DNA of 64,000 bases, taken from Bermanella sp040371755 (GTDB lineage Bacteria > Pseudomonadota > Gammaproteobacteria > Pseudomonadales > Oceanobacteraceae). Below, piece by piece: positions 1 to 9,070 of this stretch (positions within the stretch are counted from its first letter, which is position 1; every line of letters starts with the position of its first letter). Under the pieces are notes generated by a model. The model was not told the DNA's origin and made no database searches. It saw only the letters and a list, made by a program, of their open reading frames with translations. Position numbers and translations under genes: made by a program. The DNA lies in contig NZ_BAABWE010000006.1 in assembly GCF_040371755.1 (NCBI RefSeq), forward strand, positions 124,001-188,000. Direction: 5' to 3'.

Positions 1-16
1 CTTTTTTTATTGGTTA

Positions 17-217
17 TTAATGAAAGTGGTCATCTTTTAAATCTTTGAGTTGTTCACTCAGTAATTCTTCTTCAGCGCTTCTTCCCGGGATAGCATGCTC
101 TTCATTTGCCCATTGACCAAGGTCAATCAAGCGACAACGGTCACTGCAAAAAGGACGAAACTCAGAGGACTCGTTCCATTCAACGTCTTTGGAACAAGTA
201 GGGCAATTAACTTTCAT
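17..217 (-). CDS. yacG: DNA gyrase inhibitor YacG, zinc-binding
   Basis: This is a 66-residue protein of the YacG family. In E. coli, YacG binds GyrB and inhibits gyrase. The zinc-binding pattern is visible: CPTC near residues 5-8 and CSDRC near residues 24-28, giving the four cysteines of the family (CxxC...CxxxC). The acidic, low-complexity C-terminal tail is also typical, as is the length. It is the last gene of the minus-strand run pilB-pilC-pilD-coaE-yacG, and its start overlaps the end of coaE by 11 bases, so it is probably translationally coupled. The pilD-coaE-yacG order is widely conserved in Gammaproteobacteria. Confidence 0.93.
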   Translation of the reverse strand: MKVNCPTCSKDVEWNESSEFRPFCSDRCRLIDLGQWANEEHAIPGRSAEEELLSEQLKDLKDDHFH

Positions 218-815
218 GATTCAACTCACTAAATGATAAATACTGTTTATGGAGTTGAGCCACTTGCTGTTGCAAGTGCTCTAAAGATTGATCATTTACA
301 ATTACATCATCAGCGTAACTTAAGCGCGTATCACGGTCAGCTTGGCTCTGAATGATGGCTTGAACTTGTTGAGATGTATTATTGTCACGCTTACTTGTTC
401 GCTGTATTTGAAGCTCAACGGGCACGTCAACCACTAAAATTCGATTTACAAACGCCTTTTGACTTGATTCGACTAAAAGTGGCGACACTAAAATAGTATA
501 GGGGCTGGTGCTGGCAGCAAGTTCGGTCTTTATTTCTTCACGAATTAAAGGGTGAGTTAGATTCTCTAACCATTTCTTTTCATTAGGATCACTAAAAATA
601 ATGTTTCTTAATTTTGCACGATCAAGTGTGCCGTCATTAAGTAAAATGTCATCACCAAAATGTTTAGTGATTTCATTTAATCCCTGTGAACCGACAGCAA
701 CCACGGTACGAGCTGCAATATCTGCATCGACGATGGTTATTCCTAATTCAGAAAAAGCATTGGTGACAGCGGTTTTACCACTGCCAATTCCTCCAGTGAC
801 GCCGATAATCAACAT
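207..815 (-). CDS. coaE: Dephospho-CoA kinase
   Basis: CoaE phosphorylates the 3'-hydroxyl of dephospho-CoA, the last step of coenzyme A synthesis, in the cytosol. The protein begins with a P-loop, GGIGSGKT, at about residues 8-15, and has the usual length of about 200 residues. A longer reading from a TTG at 833 is possible. I prefer the ATG at 815 because the P-loop then sits at its usual distance from the N-terminus and an AGGA ribosome-binding site lies about ten bases upstream. With this start the gene begins just after the pilD stop codon. Identification is firm; only the start is open. Confidence 0.94.
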   Translation of the reverse strand: MLIIGVTGGIGSGKTAVTNAFSELGITIVDADIAARTVVAVGSQGLNEITKHFGDDILLNDGTLDRAKLRNIIFSDPNEKKWLENLTHPLIREEIKTELAASTSPYTILVSPLLVESSQKAFVNRILVVDVPVELQIQRTSKRDNNTSQQVQAIIQSQADRDTRLSYADDVIVNDQSLEHLQQQVAQLHKQYLSFSELNHES

Positions 816-816
816 G

Positions 817-1689
817 TTAACGAATTCCTGCAAAGCTAAAGTAGAGTTGAGTTAAAGGCTCACCCCATAACGCAGCAATGAACCCCGCAGCTGCTAAATA
901 AGGACCAAATGGTATTGGAATGTTTTTGTCTCTACCTAATATAAGCATCATGGCAATACCCACCACTGCACCAACAGCACTAGAAAGCAAAATAACAACC
1001 GGTAAGCTCTGCCAACCTAAAAACGCGCCAATGGCTGCGAGTAACTTAAAATCACCGTACCCCATGCCTTCTTTACCAGTAATGATTTTAAATAACCAAA
1101 AGATGCTCCATAGGGAAAGGTATCCGGCAAGTGCGCCATAAACAGCACTTTCTAATGTCGTAAATGCACCATATGTATTGGCTATTAACCCAATCCAAAT
1201 TAACGGCAGTGTTAAGCTGTCAGGTAACAGGTATTCATCCAGATCAATTAGTGTCAGTGCCACAATAAAATACGTAAATAGCAGCATCGCGGCTGTTTGA
1301 ATGGTGGCACCAAATTGCCAAGCGACTAATAAACCTAATAGACCAGTTGTTATCTCTACAATAGGGTAGCGAATACTGATGGGTGTCTGGCAATTTGCGC
1401 ATTTGCCTTTTAGCCATAAATAACTAACTACTGGAATATTTTGCCAAGGTTTAATTGAGGTTTTGCATTTTGGACATGCTGAATGTGGAACCATCAGATT
1501 AAATGGCTCAGGCTCTGTGTGTGTACTTGGTATTTCTTGAGAAAGGTTTTGGTAGTCGTCTTCAATTTGCTTTCGCATCATTATGGGTAAACGATAAGCT
1601 ACGACATTTAAAAAACTACCAATGCATAAACTGACAATAAAAACGGTTATGTAAAACATAACCGTGTTGTGGATGAACATATCAAACAT
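817..1689 (-). CDS. pilD: Type IV prepilin peptidase / N-methyltransferase PilD
   Basis: PilD is an inner-membrane aspartyl protease. It removes the short leader of type IV prepilins and type II secretion pseudopilins and methylates the new N-terminus. The 290-residue sequence has an N-terminal membrane segment ending in the GSFLNV motif and a cytoplasmic zinc domain with two CxxC pairs (CPKC and CANC). Several membrane helices follow, carrying the catalytic aspartates in DLDEYLLPD and GYGDFK. It closes the pilB-pilC-pilD set. The same enzyme probably also serves the type II secretion system, of which gspNCD lie at 38-42 kb. Confidence 0.96.
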   Translation of the reverse strand: MFDMFIHNTVMFYITVFIVSLCIGSFLNVVAYRLPIMMRKQIEDDYQNLSQEIPSTHTEPEPFNLMVPHSACPKCKTSIKPWQNIPVVSYLWLKGKCANCQTPISIRYPIVEITTGLLGLLVAWQFGATIQTAAMLLFTYFIVALTLIDLDEYLLPDSLTLPLIWIGLIANTYGAFTTLESAVYGALAGYLSLWSIFWLFKIITGKEGMGYGDFKLLAAIGAFLGWQSLPVVILLSSAVGAVVGIAMMLILGRDKNIPIPFGPYLAAAGFIAALWGEPLTQLYFSFAGIR

Positions 1690-1716
1690 AACAACTTCTT
1701 TAATATTGAGCGGCCA

Positions 1717-2946
1717 TTACATGGCATCGCCCATGGTGAATATAGGAAGGTACATTGCAATCAATAAACCACCCACTACAACCCCCAAAAAGGCCATTAC
1801 TAAGGGTTCTATCATGGAAGTTAAACCATCAACAAGGTTATCTACTTCATCTTCGTAATAGGAAGCTACTTTTTCAAGCATGGCATCCAGTGCACCTGAT
1901 TCTTCACCGATGGCAACCATTTGTACCACCATGTTAGGGAATACCCCACTGGCACGTATCGCGGCATTCATTTGAGTACCACTAGATACTTCATCTTGTA
2001 TTCTTAAGATAGCATTACGATAAACAACGTTACCAGATGCTTCTGCAACACTTTCTAGTGCATCTACCAGAGGCACGCCTGCAGCAAAGGTAGTGGATAA
2101 TACACGGCCAAAGCGGGCCACTGCACTTTTTTGCATAATCTCACCAACAATGGGGAGTTTTAGCATAAGTTTGTCTTTTTCTTCGGCAACTTTAGGGCTT
2201 CTTTTAACGGCTTCTTTTAGCGCAAAGAATGCACCGATAATAGAGCCAAATAAAACCAAGTAATTGACTTGCAGCCACTCAGATATACCTACTACAAATT
2301 GTGTGGCGGCGGGCAGTTCACTACCAAAGCCAGAGAACATACTTTCAAAGGTTGGGACAACCTTTATCAGTAGAATAGTTGTAACGACTGCGGCAATGAT
2401 TAATGTTACAACCGGATATTTGAGGGCTTTAGATACTTTTTGTTTTAATGCTTCGGATTTTTCTTTATAAATAGCCACTCGATCAAGCATTTGTTCTAGG
2501 GCACCGGATTGCTCGCCGGATTCAATTAATGCACAAGTCAAATCATCAAATTGATCTGGGAATTTTTTCAAGCAAGATGCAAAATCGTTACCGGCAGAAA
2601 CATCATCTTTAATGCCCAGTACCACTTTTTGCATTGCAGGGTTTTCAAGGCCGTCTGCGACAATTTCAAGTCCTTGTGTTAGGGGGACACCTGCTTTGGA
2701 CATGGTGGCAAGCTGGCGTAAAAAAATTGTGATGTCGACGGTTTTGATTTTTTTCGATTTGGCGCCGCCACCGCCAATGCCGAATAGACCTTCAGATTTT
2801 CGGCGAATTTTTTTAGGCAGAATACCTTGCTTCCGTAACTGGGCTTTAACAAGTGCTGAGTTTTCACCCAGCATTTCACCTGTTATTTTTTGTCCGCGTT
2901 TATTGACGCCTTCCCACTCAAAAGTCGATGTTTTAGTTTTTGCCAT
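1717..2946 (-). CDS. pilC: Type IV pilus inner-membrane platform protein PilC
   Basis: This 409-residue polytopic protein of the GspF/PilC family forms the inner-membrane platform that the PilB and PilT ATPases act on. Two homologous T2SSF domains are visible, each with the pattern FxRxLATMxxAGVPLxQGLE (about residues 75-200) or its counterpart FGRVLSTTFAAGVPLVDALE (about residues 277-400). They are separated by hydrophobic segments, and a further membrane helix lies close to the C-terminus. The N-terminal soluble part starts with a FEWEGVNKRGQ-like segment typical of PilC. It lies 11 bases downstream of pilB and 27 bases upstream of pilD. Confidence 0.96.
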   Translation of the reverse strand: MAKTKTSTFEWEGVNKRGQKITGEMLGENSALVKAQLRKQGILPKKIRRKSEGLFGIGGGGAKSKKIKTVDITIFLRQLATMSKAGVPLTQGLEIVADGLENPAMQKVVLGIKDDVSAGNDFASCLKKFPDQFDDLTCALIESGEQSGALEQMLDRVAIYKEKSEALKQKVSKALKYPVVTLIIAAVVTTILLIKVVPTFESMFSGFGSELPAATQFVVGISEWLQVNYLVLFGSIIGAFFALKEAVKRSPKVAEEKDKLMLKLPIVGEIMQKSAVARFGRVLSTTFAAGVPLVDALESVAEASGNVVYRNAILRIQDEVSSGTQMNAAIRASGVFPNMVVQMVAIGEESGALDAMLEKVASYYEDEVDNLVDGLTSMIEPLVMAFLGVVVGGLLIAMYLPIFTMGDAM

Positions 2947-2957
2947 ATTCTTGCGCC

Positions 2958-4637
2958 TTAATGCTCAGAGGTGACTCGGTTCGCTTCTTCAAGGCTTGTA
3001 ACCCCTTGAGCAACTTTTTTAAGCGCAGATGTCCTTAAATTAGCAAAGCCTTCTTTACGGGCCACATCTGCAATCTGTATGGCATTGCCACCTTCCATAA
3101 TAATACGTGAGATAGCATCTGTGATGCGAACTACCTCATAAATACCGACTCGGCCTTTATAGCCACCGCTGCAAGCATCGCAACCTACAGGCTGATAAAT
3201 CTCTGAGTTGCTGAGCATTTCGTCAGTCATACCTGCGTCTTTTAATGTATCTTCTGGTATATCTGCCTTGGTTTTACACACGCTACATAATCGACGGGCA
3301 AGACGTTGAGCAATGATTAAACTAACCGATGTGGCAATATTAAAAGCTGGCACCCCCATATTGGCTAGACGGGTAAGGGTCTCTGGAGCACTATTGGTGT
3401 GTAATGTTGACATAACCAAGTGACCAGTTTGCGCTGCTTTGATCGCAATACCTGCTGTATCTAAGTCACGAATCTCACCTACCATGACGATATCAGGGTC
3501 TTGCCGTAAAAATGAGCGTAGAGCTTCAGCAAAATCTAGCCCCACTTTCGCGTTAACGTTTACTTGGTTAATGCCCTCAAGGTTAATTTCTACAGGGTCT
3601 TCCGCGGTGGAAATATTGGTGCCTTCCACATTAAGGATATTTAAACCAGTATATAGAGATACAGTTTTACCAGACCCTGTAGGGCCTGTTACCAGTATCA
3701 TTCCTTGGGGTTGAGACAGCGCATCCATATACAGTTTCTTTTGTTCTGGCTCGTAACCTAGGGCGTCAATCCCCAATTGGGCGCTGGACGGGTCCAGTAT
3801 CCGCAGTACAATTTTTTCCCCCCAAAGGGTAGGGAGTGTATTAACACGAAAGTCGATGGCTTTATTCTTAGATATTTTCATCTTAATACGGCCATCTTGC
3901 GGGACGCGACGCTCGGAAATATCCATTTGCGACATGACTTTGAGTCGAGCAGCAATTTTACCGGAAAGGTTAATTGGCGGTGAGGCTACTTCATGTAATA
4001 CACCATCAGTTCGATAACGCACACGATAGCGTTTTTCATAAGGTTCAAAATGTAAATCTGAAGAGCCTAGTTTGATGGCATCTAGTAGCATTTTATTTAT
4101 AAAACGTACAATCGGAGCTTCATCGCCGGTGCTTTCTTCCTCTTCTTGCTTTTTAGGTTCATCGTCTTCTAAGTCAAGATCATCGCCTAAGTCATCAAAT
4201 GCGGTATTACCTGCTTGGAGTTTCTCTAGAATGATATTAAGTTTGTCGTATTCAACCACAGTGGCATCAACGGTCATGCCTGTGGCAAATTTTACATCAT
4301 CTAACGCCGACATGTCCGAAGGATCAGCTTGTGCAATATGTAGACGGTTGCCTCGTTTAAAAATAGGTAGGACGAGGTGTTTTTCCAGTAATTCTGAGCT
4401 TAATAAGTCTAATGCGAAGTGCTCAGGGTCCATGGCAGCAAGATCAAGATAGGGTAATCCAAACTCATCTGAGACTAAAAGCGCCACATCTTTGGACTTG
4501 CACGAGCCAGATAATACGCTGTGTAAAATGAACGATCGTTGTTCTTTATTTGCCTCGGAAATTAAATCTAAAGCTTGCTGTTCATCGATGAGGTTGCGCT
4601 CAACAAATTGGCGTGCGATGCCACTTAATTTGGACAT
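2958..4637 (-). CDS. pilB: Type IV pilus extension ATPase PilB
   Basis: PilB is the cytoplasmic hexameric ATPase that powers pilus assembly. The 559-residue sequence has an N-terminal MshEN/GSPII_E_N region and a short acidic linker near residues 150-170. The secretion ATPase core has Walker A GPTGSGKT near residues 315-322, an Asp box and the Walker B region with MVGEIRD, and a His box near STLHTN. A tetracysteine zinc element follows (CSVC and CDAC near residues 445-490), as is usual for PilB/GspE. It is separated from pilA by an intrinsic terminator. PilB and PilC may therefore be transcribed from a promoter in the 4640-4750 gap or by partial read-through. Confidence 0.96.
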   Translation of the reverse strand: MSKLSGIARQFVERNLIDEQQALDLISEANKEQRSFILHSVLSGSCKSKDVALLVSDEFGLPYLDLAAMDPEHFALDLLSSELLEKHLVLPIFKRGNRLHIAQADPSDMSALDDVKFATGMTVDATVVEYDKLNIILEKLQAGNTAFDDLGDDLDLEDDEPKKQEEEESTGDEAPIVRFINKMLLDAIKLGSSDLHFEPYEKRYRVRYRTDGVLHEVASPPINLSGKIAARLKVMSQMDISERRVPQDGRIKMKISKNKAIDFRVNTLPTLWGEKIVLRILDPSSAQLGIDALGYEPEQKKLYMDALSQPQGMILVTGPTGSGKTVSLYTGLNILNVEGTNISTAEDPVEINLEGINQVNVNAKVGLDFAEALRSFLRQDPDIVMVGEIRDLDTAGIAIKAAQTGHLVMSTLHTNSAPETLTRLANMGVPAFNIATSVSLIIAQRLARRLCSVCKTKADIPEDTLKDAGMTDEMLSNSEIYQPVGCDACSGGYKGRVGIYEVVRITDAISRIIMEGGNAIQIADVARKEGFANLRTSALKKVAQGVTSLEEANRVTSEH

Positions 4638-4749
4638 ATATAAAGCATTCTTTTTGTAATTTGCGTCTTATCATACCGCTTTTAGGTTAGATAAACAGTG
4701 CTGGAATGGGAAAATTTGAAGTTATGCTATGAAAGGTTTTTCGAGGTAC

Positions 4750-4775
4750 AAAAAAACCCGCCGTAGCGGGTTTTT
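4750..4775 (-). terminator. Intrinsic terminator downstream of pilA
   Basis: A perfect 10-base stem (4752-4761 with 4766-4775, loop CGTA) has a GC-rich core and A/T runs on both sides. On the minus strand it follows the pilA stop codon by about 16 bases and ends in a U-run. It should stop most pilA transcripts before pilB, which fits pilin being made in large excess over the assembly machinery. Confidence 0.88.
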
Positions 4776-4790
4776 GAAGATTCGGCCTAA

Positions 4791-5252
4791 TTAGATTTTA
4801 GGAGAATACTTTGGAGATAGTGAGCTAGCAGTATTGTTTGTAGAGAACTGAACCGCACCAGTGTTCGCGTTCAGACTTACGTCAATTACGACAGTCTCAC
4901 TCCGAAGTTCAACATTTTTAGCTGTGCCTGTAAATGTAACAGTGATTCGACTACCGTTCCAGTTAACAGATGCTACGTCACCGATAGCAAATGATGCAGC
5001 TGTCCAAGCGGCGGCTGTATCAGAATAACCTTCTGCAGCCAGTTCAGCGAAGTCAGCTGGAAGGGCGGCATAGCGCGCGCCGTATTCTGCAATGGCGTTT
5101 TGTAGAGGGCGCATGGCAGAGGTTACTTCAGTAGTTGCTTCTGTACGAGTGATATAAGTTTGGTACTGAGGCACCGCAACCGATGCAAGAATACCGATGA
5201 TTGCAATTACAATCATTAATTCAATTAGAGTAAAACCGTTTTGACCTTTCAT
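4791..5252 (-). CDS. pilA: Type IV major pilin PilA
   Basis: This is the structural pilin. A six-residue basic leader ending in Gly precedes the mature N-terminus FTLIELMIVIAIIGILA, which has the required Phe+1 and Glu+5 and a hydrophobic helix. Total length is 153 residues, normal for type IVa pilins. The protein contains no cysteine at all, so the disulfide-bonded D-loop of most type IVa pilins is absent. The C-terminus is rich in Ser, Thr and Asn, resembling pilins that are O-glycosylated near the C-terminal serine. Upstream, within the next 4 kb, lie an O-antigen-ligase-type protein and a membrane phosphotransferase-like enzyme. Transcription likely starts from the sigma-54 promoter at 5321-5336. 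Confidence 0.94.
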   Translation of the reverse strand: MKGQNGFTLIELMIVIAIIGILASVAVPQYQTYITRTEATTEVTSAMRPLQNAIAEYGARYAALPADFAELAAEGYSDTAAAWTAASFAIGDVASVNWNGSRITVTFTGTAKNVELRSETVVIDVSLNANTGAVQFSTNNTASSLSPKYSPKI

Positions 5253-5320
5253 AATAGACTGCTCCGCTTACTGTTTTTTTTGTCCGTTACTTATGTAACG
5301 TTTATTGTCATTATATATTT

Positions 5321-5336
5321 AGCAGGAGTTGTGCCA
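5321..5336 (-). promoter_or_regulatory. Sigma-54 promoter of pilA
   Basis: Read on the minus strand, this site is TGGCAC-N5-CTGCT, with the invariant GG and GC dinucleotides separated by ten bases as RpoN-RNA polymerase requires. It lies about 70 bases upstream of the pilA start codon. RpoN and PilR control of pilA is established in Pseudomonas. Several TGTC-containing tracts lie further upstream (about 5430-5500) and could be activator sites, but this is inference. Confidence 0.8.
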
Positions 5337-5511
5337 ACTGAGTTGATTCGTGGTATTTATGAAAAATAAAACGAAATAAAGTCTACAGCGCCTTAATTTT
5401 GAATGTTTAATAAACTAACCTTGTGGTTATTGTCGCATTTGTTTATTCAGTATGCAGTCAATGACTGCTCTAGGCTGACAAATTTTGTCATATACTGACA
5501 TCATTATGGGG

Positions 5512-7422
5512 CTAAATACATTTATCAATATAATAGTGGCACCAAGCCTGTTTCCAAATAGGAGCATTGTTTTCTAAGTCGGTCAGGCTCTGATACTCAA
5601 TATATTCATTACTGGTTAAATCAAATAATCTAAAGCCTGTAGGTTTCATCTTTTGCAGTATTTGTTGTTTCGATCTTATTGCGTATTCCTTTGCCTCTAG
5701 ACCTTCTTTGATTTTTGTATCTTGTATGGTGATCAAACCATTAGGTTGCATTTCATAGCGGTTAATAAATTTGTTTACGATTTGATCTATATCGAGTTTA
5801 TCTTTTTCGTTTAGTGTTAATACGGTTCCTGTCTCAAGTGGAAAGATGCGGTTAGGATATAAATTCGTCGAAGCTAAGTTTTCCCCGTCTATTTTTGTTT
5901 TAGGGGTAATATTTAACTCATCTAGAATGGTGGGTGTAATATCCGCTAATGATGCCGACTTATCGATGTTTGCGCTTAATGCGATTTCGTTTTTGAAATT
6001 CTTCAAAGCAAGTAAAACCTGATTGCTGTGGCTTAAAACCGAAGAACCATGGCCGTACTCTTCTATATGATGAGTTTGATTGGTGTCATTTTTATTGGTG
6101 AATGAGGGTGATTCATGGGCCCAAGCTTCTCCATGGTCTGATAAAAAAACGATACGGCTATTTTGTAAGTAGCCTTTTTTTTCTAAGGTTTTAAATAGAG
6201 TTTTAATTTGCTGATCTACAGCATTAATATTCAATGGGTAGTAAGGTACTGAATAATCTTTTTTAGGTAATGCTTTGCTTGAAAAAATATAAGGCCAATG
6301 AGGCAAGCAAAAATGAACAGCCAGAAAAGTTGGTTGGTCTGCAATTGGCAAGTTTCGCTCAATAAGTTCATTAAAAGATGAAGGCCTATAAGTTTTTGCA
6401 GCCCCCCTATTTGAGAAAATTTCCGGAAGTAGCCATTCAGAGTATTTGCTTAGAGATAATAAGTTAATGATAGGAATATCTGCTACATTGGAAATAATAA
6501 AATCAGAGGCTCCCATTCTAGGTGTGATTGTTTGATCAAAACCTTGGTGGGCTCCAATATTTGCAAATCGGGTTTCATCAATTGAAAAAATGGTACGGTA
6601 GCCTTCTTTTTTTAATATAGAAGGTAGGTAATGTTGAGTACCAATCAATTGATCTGGGTTGATTAAGTTTATTCTTGCACCATGGTTAGTTGGGTATAAG
6701 CCAGTGAGTATGGTATTCCAAGCAGGGAATGTTCGGCCTAATGGAGAAAAAACAGTGTTGAAAACAGTGCTTTTAGAAAGTTGGCCTGTTAAAAATGGCA
6801 TATGACTTTCTAAAATATCGCCTCTGAGTGAGTCTACTCCTATTAATATGATGTTAGGTTGATTGGAGCGATTAGTTTTAACCATATTCTCAGGCTCAGA
6901 GGTAAGGTGAAAACTAAATACTGCAATTAATCCTAGCCCTAATATAGTCTTCATTAAATTTGAATTAAAGCGCTTAAATATGTAAAACAAGGCAGGTATA
7001 AAAAATACCAGCCAAAGCAGATTGATATTAGGGTGGTGCTCTGGCCAAAGATAGAACCACTTGGTTAAATTCACTGAGTGAGGGAAATATGCCGCACTTA
7101 CCACTAATAAACTAATGTTAGCTAGTAGTAGCCAAACTATGCGGCCCGCTAAATTATTAGTTATGTATTTCTTTACTAAATTAGCAAACACATAAGAAAA
7201 ATAACTTTGACTGACAATAAATAGTGCGGATAAGCAAGTAAGTATTAAGAAAAATTGGCCTAAATATATTGGAACAGGGCTAGAGAACAGGCTTGTTAGA
7301 TCTAAGATACTGTTCATTTCACCTTCATTGCTTTTGCTCTGAATATTATTAATTTGAAATATGGCCCCGTAGGCATTGAAAAACAAATATATAATAAGAC
7401 TGATAATGTGATTTGATTTCAT
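5512..7422 (-). CDS. Membrane-anchored alkaline phosphatase superfamily enzyme (sulfatase-like fold)
   Basis: This 636-residue protein has about five N-terminal hydrophobic segments (residues 1-175) and then a large periplasmic alkaline-phosphatase/sulfatase-fold domain. Metal-binding signatures are visible: GVDSLRGD near residue 195, SDHGEAW near residue 425 and GHG shortly after. The nucleophile region reads GRTFPAWNTILTGLYP near residues 230-245. It lacks the C/S-x-P-S-R formylglycine motif of true sulfatases and has TFP, as in type I phosphodiesterases and nucleotide pyrophosphatases, so threonine is the probable nucleophile. Its start overlaps the stop of the upstream ligase gene by one base, so the pair is coupled. 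A role in adding or removing a phospho-substituent on pilin or glycan is inference. Confidence 0.72.
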   Translation of the reverse strand: MKSNHIISLIIYLFFNAYGAIFQINNIQSKSNEGEMNSILDLTSLFSSPVPIYLGQFFLILTCLSALFIVSQSYFSYVFANLVKKYITNNLAGRIVWLLLANISLLVVSAAYFPHSVNLTKWFYLWPEHHPNINLLWLVFFIPALFYIFKRFNSNLMKTILGLGLIAVFSFHLTSEPENMVKTNRSNQPNIILIGVDSLRGDILESHMPFLTGQLSKSTVFNTVFSPLGRTFPAWNTILTGLYPTNHGARINLINPDQLIGTQHYLPSILKKEGYRTIFSIDETRFANIGAHQGFDQTITPRMGASDFIISNVADIPIINLLSLSKYSEWLLPEIFSNRGAAKTYRPSSFNELIERNLPIADQPTFLAVHFCLPHWPYIFSSKALPKKDYSVPYYPLNINAVDQQIKTLFKTLEKKGYLQNSRIVFLSDHGEAWAHESPSFTNKNDTNQTHHIEEYGHGSSVLSHSNQVLLALKNFKNEIALSANIDKSASLADITPTILDELNITPKTKIDGENLASTNLYPNRIFPLETGTVLTLNEKDKLDIDQIVNKFINRYEMQPNGLITIQDTKIKEGLEAKEYAIRSKQQILQKMKPTGFRLFDLTSNEYIEYQSLTDLENNAPIWKQAWCHYYIDKCI

Positions 7423-9035
7423 TATTGGCTTTTCTCTTCCAGCAGCTGAATCAAAGATTCATTTTCGGTTTTAATAATTTCATAGATGCTGCATTTTTCT
7501 AATATTAGCTGTTTGATTTTTTCACCTGCTTGAGATGAAGAGTCCAAATAGTCAACGAGATAAAAGTTACATATTCTAGGACCAGTATCTTTACCTAGCT
7601 CAATGGCATCCAGTTTTAATTCTGGATTTGAATATTGATTATAAATCCAGTGAATTGGACGATAGTAGCTTGGGAAAGATGCCACACTTTCAATTTGTGT
7701 TTGATGTGTTAACGGAAATTGTTGCTGAATGTAACTATTCCAGTGTTTTTGTAGGAAAAATATACAAAATATTAGACAAGAAACTAACACTAGTGAAGAG
7801 CTGATGTTTTTTGTATTGGTATTTTGTGTTTTTACACTGCTAAAGCTCATTGCCAATATGATCATTAGCCATAATAGTGAAAAGGTATGATAAAAATGAC
7901 CATCAAGCATGGAGGCGATAGCGGTACCAATAAAACTAATTCGAGCAAGTTGATTGAGGGTATCTGGCTTACTAAGTCGCCATATGTTTCCAGTAAATAC
8001 AATTATACACATTATGCAAATCAAACCTATAAGTCCGATTTCGCTGAAGAGCTGTACAAAGGTATTGTGGGCTTGTGAAACATGAATATTAAGTAATGGC
8101 GTAATAAATAAATAGGGATCAGCCCCTAATCCGAACCATGGCGATCGATCAATTGTATAATTAAGAAGCCCTGACCATATAGATAATCTTCCGCTACTAA
8201 TTTGATTTGCTGTTTTTTCCGCAACTTGAGAATCTATAAATAAAAGCCTTAATGGGTTCATGCTACTGGACTCACTAGAGAAACAAAGGGCAATAAAAAA
8301 ACCAAGAAGAATACTGCTAATAAATAGTGGAATTAAATATTTGCGTTTAGATTCAAAGTAGAAAATTATAAATAGACTAACAATTAGGGATGCAGTAAAA
8401 GTACTGCGAGATGAGCCCCAAGCAACACTACTCCAAAAAACGATAAATAAAGTAGTTGTGATTAGCCATTTAAACCTGAAGTTTGAAAATAGGGGTAATA
8501 ATAATAAAGGTAAAATTGCAATTTGAATATAACCTAAATGTCTAACATTACTAAATAGTGGGGTGCCTTGTACCCAATTATAATTAAAAGGGTTTTCAAT
8601 AACGTGCCAAGCAGAATATATGTAATATATGACCCACACAAATGTAAAAACAAAAAAACACGCCATTTTTTCTTGTTTTTGTGTTTGCCCGAGAAACACC
8701 CACACGCAATAGGCAAATAAACAATGGACTAAATATTCTATTTGTTTAATAAGTGATGCATGAAAGTGCTCGCTTAAATACGCTGAAATAAATCCGCTAA
8801 TATGCCAAGCACTGACAGCAGTTAATAAATAGGCACCCGATTTTGTGATTTTGGGATGTTTGCCAAATACAGAAATAAACGTAATGAAAATAATTTCAGT
8901 AATTAATATGATCTGCCCATCAAAACCCGTTTGAGTAAAATGAGGAAGTAGAATCTTTTGATATAAACTAAACCAAGGTAGTAGCAATAAAAAAGCAAGA
9001 ATGATCTTGCTTAGTTGTGGGGATAGCGTGGCCAT
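7422..9035 (-). CDS. O-antigen ligase / pilin O-oligosaccharyltransferase-type membrane protein
   Basis: This 537-residue polytopic membrane protein has about ten to twelve hydrophobic segments and a Wzy_C/O-antigen-ligase signature. The periplasmic loop region near residues 285-325 includes SGRLSIWSGLLNYTIDRSPWFGLG and a following QAHNTFVQLFSEIGLIG. That His-Asn-x-Phe pattern is typical of WaaL, PglL and TfpO enzymes, which transfer lipid-linked glycan to lipid A core or to proteins. The soluble C-terminal tail of about 120 residues resembles the PglL-type arrangement. Position between nadC and the pilA locus matches where pilin O-glycosyltransferases occur in Pseudomonas and relatives. I infer pilin glycosylation; lipid A core ligation cannot be excluded. 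Confidence 0.75.
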   Translation of the reverse strand: MATLSPQLSKIILAFLLLLPWFSLYQKILLPHFTQTGFDGQIILITEIIFITFISVFGKHPKITKSGAYLLTAVSAWHISGFISAYLSEHFHASLIKQIEYLVHCLFAYCVWVFLGQTQKQEKMACFFVFTFVWVIYYIYSAWHVIENPFNYNWVQGTPLFSNVRHLGYIQIAILPLLLLPLFSNFRFKWLITTTLFIVFWSSVAWGSSRSTFTASLIVSLFIIFYFESKRKYLIPLFISSILLGFFIALCFSSESSSMNPLRLLFIDSQVAEKTANQISSGRLSIWSGLLNYTIDRSPWFGLGADPYLFITPLLNIHVSQAHNTFVQLFSEIGLIGLICIMCIIVFTGNIWRLSKPDTLNQLARISFIGTAIASMLDGHFYHTFSLLWLMIILAMSFSSVKTQNTNTKNISSSLVLVSCLIFCIFFLQKHWNSYIQQQFPLTHQTQIESVASFPSYYRPIHWIYNQYSNPELKLDAIELGKDTGPRICNFYLVDYLDSSSQAGEKIKQLILEKCSIYEIIKTENESLIQLLEEKSQ

Positions 9036-9070
9036 ATTAATTCTTATTTTTATGGGGTGACAGGGTTCAA

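Noticed and set aside
5512..7422. True formylglycine sulfatase
   Set aside because: The C/S-x-P-S-R motif is missing; threonine stands at the nucleophile position.
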